From Candidatus Omnitrophota bacterium (GTDB lineage: Bacteria > Omnitrophota > Gorgyraeia > S143-82): a DNA stretch of 7,226 bases. The position numbers and the translations under genes are program-made. A model generated the notes under the pieces. That model saw only the letters and a list, made by a program, of their open reading frames with translations, was not told the origin of the DNA and made no database searches. This document shows positions 5,788 through 7,226 of the stretch, in pieces (position 1 is the first letter of the stretch; each line of letters opens with the position of its first letter). Location of the stretch: the NCBI GenBank assembly GCA_027034965.1, contig JALVWL010000216.1, forward strand, positions 1 to 7,226, written 5' to 3'.

Positions 5788-6956
5788 ATACAAAGCAGGC
5801 CCTTTTTATTGCGACTATATACTTGGTATTGTTTTTGTTTTCTATATCCGCAGGTCCTTATGGTCTGGGCATGGATTATTTTTATAGCCTGCCGATTATA
5901 TTTGTTGGTCTATGGTGGGGAGGCAGGCCTGCTCTCTTCTGGGCCAGTGTTGTCTCGGTATATGTATTTTTCGAGGCGTTCTTTTTGGTAGACTCTCCAT
6001 TCAGGGAATGGGCATTAGGCACCCTTCCATTAAAGATATTGTTTTTTATGTCCATAGGCATCTTGTTTTATCTATTCCTTAAGAACAAACGCATTGTGAA
6101 TCTTTCTAGGTGTTATGAAGATGATCTGTTGAGAAATACCTTTTATGCCTTGGATGTCCTGGAGAATGAAATAGAAAAGGTCAGGGAGCATAAAAGACCT
6201 CTGACAATCGCCATTATCGACCTGGATAATTTCAAAAAGGTAAATGAACGGTTGGGAAATGTGCAGGGAGATATGTTGTTGCGCTTGTTTGGAAAATTCC
6301 TCCTGAGAAACCTTCAACCGACCGATATCGTCACCAGATATGGGGGCGATGAATTTTTGGTTATCTTTCCGGGTTGCTCGGGTGAACTGGCCCAGGAGAG
6401 GCTGGATAATGTAAAGAATAAGTTGCGCGAACACAGCGAGATCTTCAGGATAGAAGGTATAGATAATTCCTTTAGCTTCAGTGCTGGTATTGTAGAGTAT
6501 TCCCCTGACTATGCAAATGTGAGGGAATTCTTTAGGGCAGCTGATGATGCCCTTTTCCAGGCCAAGGAGAAGGGAGGAGATACCAGTATTATTGTAAAGC
6601 AAGACAAGAGCATTAGTTTTAGAAATAGGAGATACTGGGAGAGGGTGGATTTAGATGATACGGATTCGATTCGGGTTGTGCTTTATGATACCTCTGGCAG
6701 AGGACACAGGATAACGGCCAGGAATATATGTATAGTAGGGATGATGTTTTTTGCCAATGTGGAGATAGAGGAAGGCAGTTTATACGACCTGGAGATTATA
6801 TTCTCAGATGGAGAAAGGCTGTTTGTCGATGCAAAGACAGTGTGGAAGCGCCGTATAGGTGATGGTCTATATCAGGTAGGGGTGTTTCTTTCCCAGCTCT
6901 CTCCTCAACAGAAGTTTTTACTCCACAGAAAAATCGAGGAATTAAAGCGCAAATAA
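5784..6956 (+). CDS. Membrane-bound GGDEF (diguanylate cyclase) protein with C-terminal PilZ-like domain
   Basis: This 390-residue protein is predicted to make cyclic di-GMP from two GTP at the inner membrane. Residues 1-100 hold about four hydrophobic segments (about 6-22, 34-46, 50-69, 82-99), probably a membrane sensor region of unknown ligand. The GGDEF domain spans about 138-272. It has IDLDNFKKVNERLGNVQGD (145-163), an intact active-site loop RYGGDEF (185-191), SFSAGIVEY (231-239) and ADDALFQAKEKGGD (253-266). The product-inhibition RxxD site is absent: the equivalent position reads QPTD (178-181). Residues about 280-390 resemble PilZ, a c-di-GMP receptor domain. They have RYWER (283-287; RxxxR) and NICIVG (314-319; usual D/NxSxxG, here Cys for Ser). 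The protein could thus make the messenger and sense it. GAGGTG (5770-5775), eight bases before the ATG, is a good ribosome-binding site. Activity is likely but untested. Confidence 0.92.
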   Translation: MNTKQALFIATIYLVLFLFSISAGPYGLGMDYFYSLPIIFVGLWWGGRPALFWASVVSVYVFFEAFFLVDSPFREWALGTLPLKILFFMSIGILFYLFLKNKRIVNLSRCYEDDLLRNTFYALDVLENEIEKVREHKRPLTIAIIDLDNFKKVNERLGNVQGDMLLRLFGKFLLRNLQPTDIVTRYGGDEFLVIFPGCSGELAQERLDNVKNKLREHSEIFRIEGIDNSFSFSAGIVEYSPDYANVREFFRAADDALFQAKEKGGDTSIIVKQDKSISFRNRRYWERVDLDDTDSIRVVLYDTSGRGHRITARNICIVGMMFFANVEIEEGSLYDLEIIFSDGERLFVDAKTVWKRRIGDGLYQVGVFLSQLSPQQKFLLHRKIEELKRK

Positions 6957-6974
6957 ACCCAAAGCAATAATGTT

Positions 6975-7009
6975 AACTAAAAACTAAAAACGCAAAACTA
7001 AAAACCACA
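6975..7009. repeat. Tandem heptamer array AACTAAA, copy 2
   Basis: The units are AACTAAA, AACTAAA, AACGCAA, AACTAAA and AACCACA, in the same order as the array at the left end of copy 1. It marks the sharp left boundary of the repeat element. Confidence 0.75.
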
Positions 7010-7045
7010 ACTCAAGTTTTGAGGATGGAGGAGGGAGAATGAAGC

Positions 7046-7101
7046 ATGGAGGATTTTTATTTACTGGGATATTCCTCTTTCTTAATAAAAATTTCCTCCA
7101 T
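7046..7101. other. Predicted hairpin in repeat copy 2, with compensatory change
   Basis: ATGGAGGATTTTTAT (7046-7060) pairs with ATAAAAATTTCCTCCAT (7085-7101) to give a 15-bp stem with only a two-T bulge and a 24-base loop. At 7049/7098 the pair is G-C where copy 1 has A-T (5279/5329), so both sides changed together. At 7053/7094 an A-U pair replaces the G-U of copy 1. The stem is longer and cleaner than in copy 1. Confidence 0.55.
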
Positions 7102-7226
7102 TCTCCATGCTCCATTCTTCATTCTTGATTATTAAGAAGGGAGAACGGAGAAGGAAGAATGAAGGCAGTGGGTTTTTTGATTTAAAGAAATAATGCGAAA
7201 TGGTGGTTTTTTCCTTCATTCTCCAT

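Larger units (their letters stand above)
6974..7226. repeat. Complex intergenic repeat element, copy 2 (cut by window end)
   Basis: This directly repeated second copy begins 17 bases after the stop of the GGDEF-PilZ gene and runs off the window. It matches 5204-5457 throughout, with an offset of 1770 bases that becomes 1769 after a one-base deletion near 7087. It keeps the heptamer array, R1, Y1, R2 and the spacer (ATTTAAAGAAATAATGCGAA is identical in both). It stops inside Y2. Substitutions are spread evenly and are mostly transitions, as expected for an old duplicate or two members of a dispersed family. Confidence 0.85.

Noticed and set aside
6072..6602. 176-codon open frame on the minus strand opposite the GGDEF domain
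   Set aside because: It is antisense to the conserved GGDEF-coding region, with no recognisable domain; a shadow of the real gene.
5204..7226. Composite transposon with the repeats as insertion sequences
   Set aside because: The repeats encode no transposase, show no terminal inverted repeats, and no target-site duplication can be identified next to the visible left boundaries.

Overview
This window is moderately AT-rich DNA from a bacterium that is probably Gram-negative (diderm). The evidence for two membranes is an outer-membrane-type beta-barrel protein ending in Phe at the left edge, plus a GspF/PilC-type platform protein of a type II secretion/type IV pilus-like machine. Arginine is often encoded by AGG/AGA. 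The mix of genes would suit a poorly cultured lineage such as Omnitrophota, but nothing in the sequence fixes the taxonomy, so that is a weak guess.

All genes supported here lie on the + strand. (1) Bases 1-1374: the 3' part of a beta-barrel gene whose start lies before the window. (2) 1479-2702: a ROK-family (NagC/XylR-like) repressor with an N-terminal helix-turn-helix. A near-perfect 16-bp palindrome upstream could be its operator. (3) 2803-4050: a membrane-anchored long coiled-coil protein with a small beta-rich C-terminal domain. It is followed 13 bases later by (4) 4064-5134: a GspF/PilC-family inner-membrane protein. These two probably form an operon, perhaps contributing to an envelope-spanning secretion or pilus-like machine. 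(5) 5560-5787: a DUF167/YggU-family small protein, translationally coupled by an ATGA overlap to (6) 5784-6956: a membrane-bound GGDEF protein with a C-terminal PilZ-like domain.

The most unusual part is non-coding. The YggU-GGDEF/PilZ gene pair is bracketed by two directly repeated copies (5204-5484 and 6974 to the window end) of a complex intergenic element, roughly 90% identical by eye over about 254 bases. Each copy starts with a tandem heptamer array (AACTAAA type). It then alternates purine-rich and pyrimidine-rich blocks that are complementary to each other. One predicted stem carries a compensatory base-pair change between the copies (A-T in copy 1, G-C in copy 2), which suggests that folding, in RNA or single-stranded DNA, matters. 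No transposase, recognisable terminal inverted repeats, CRISPR array, rRNA or tRNA was seen.
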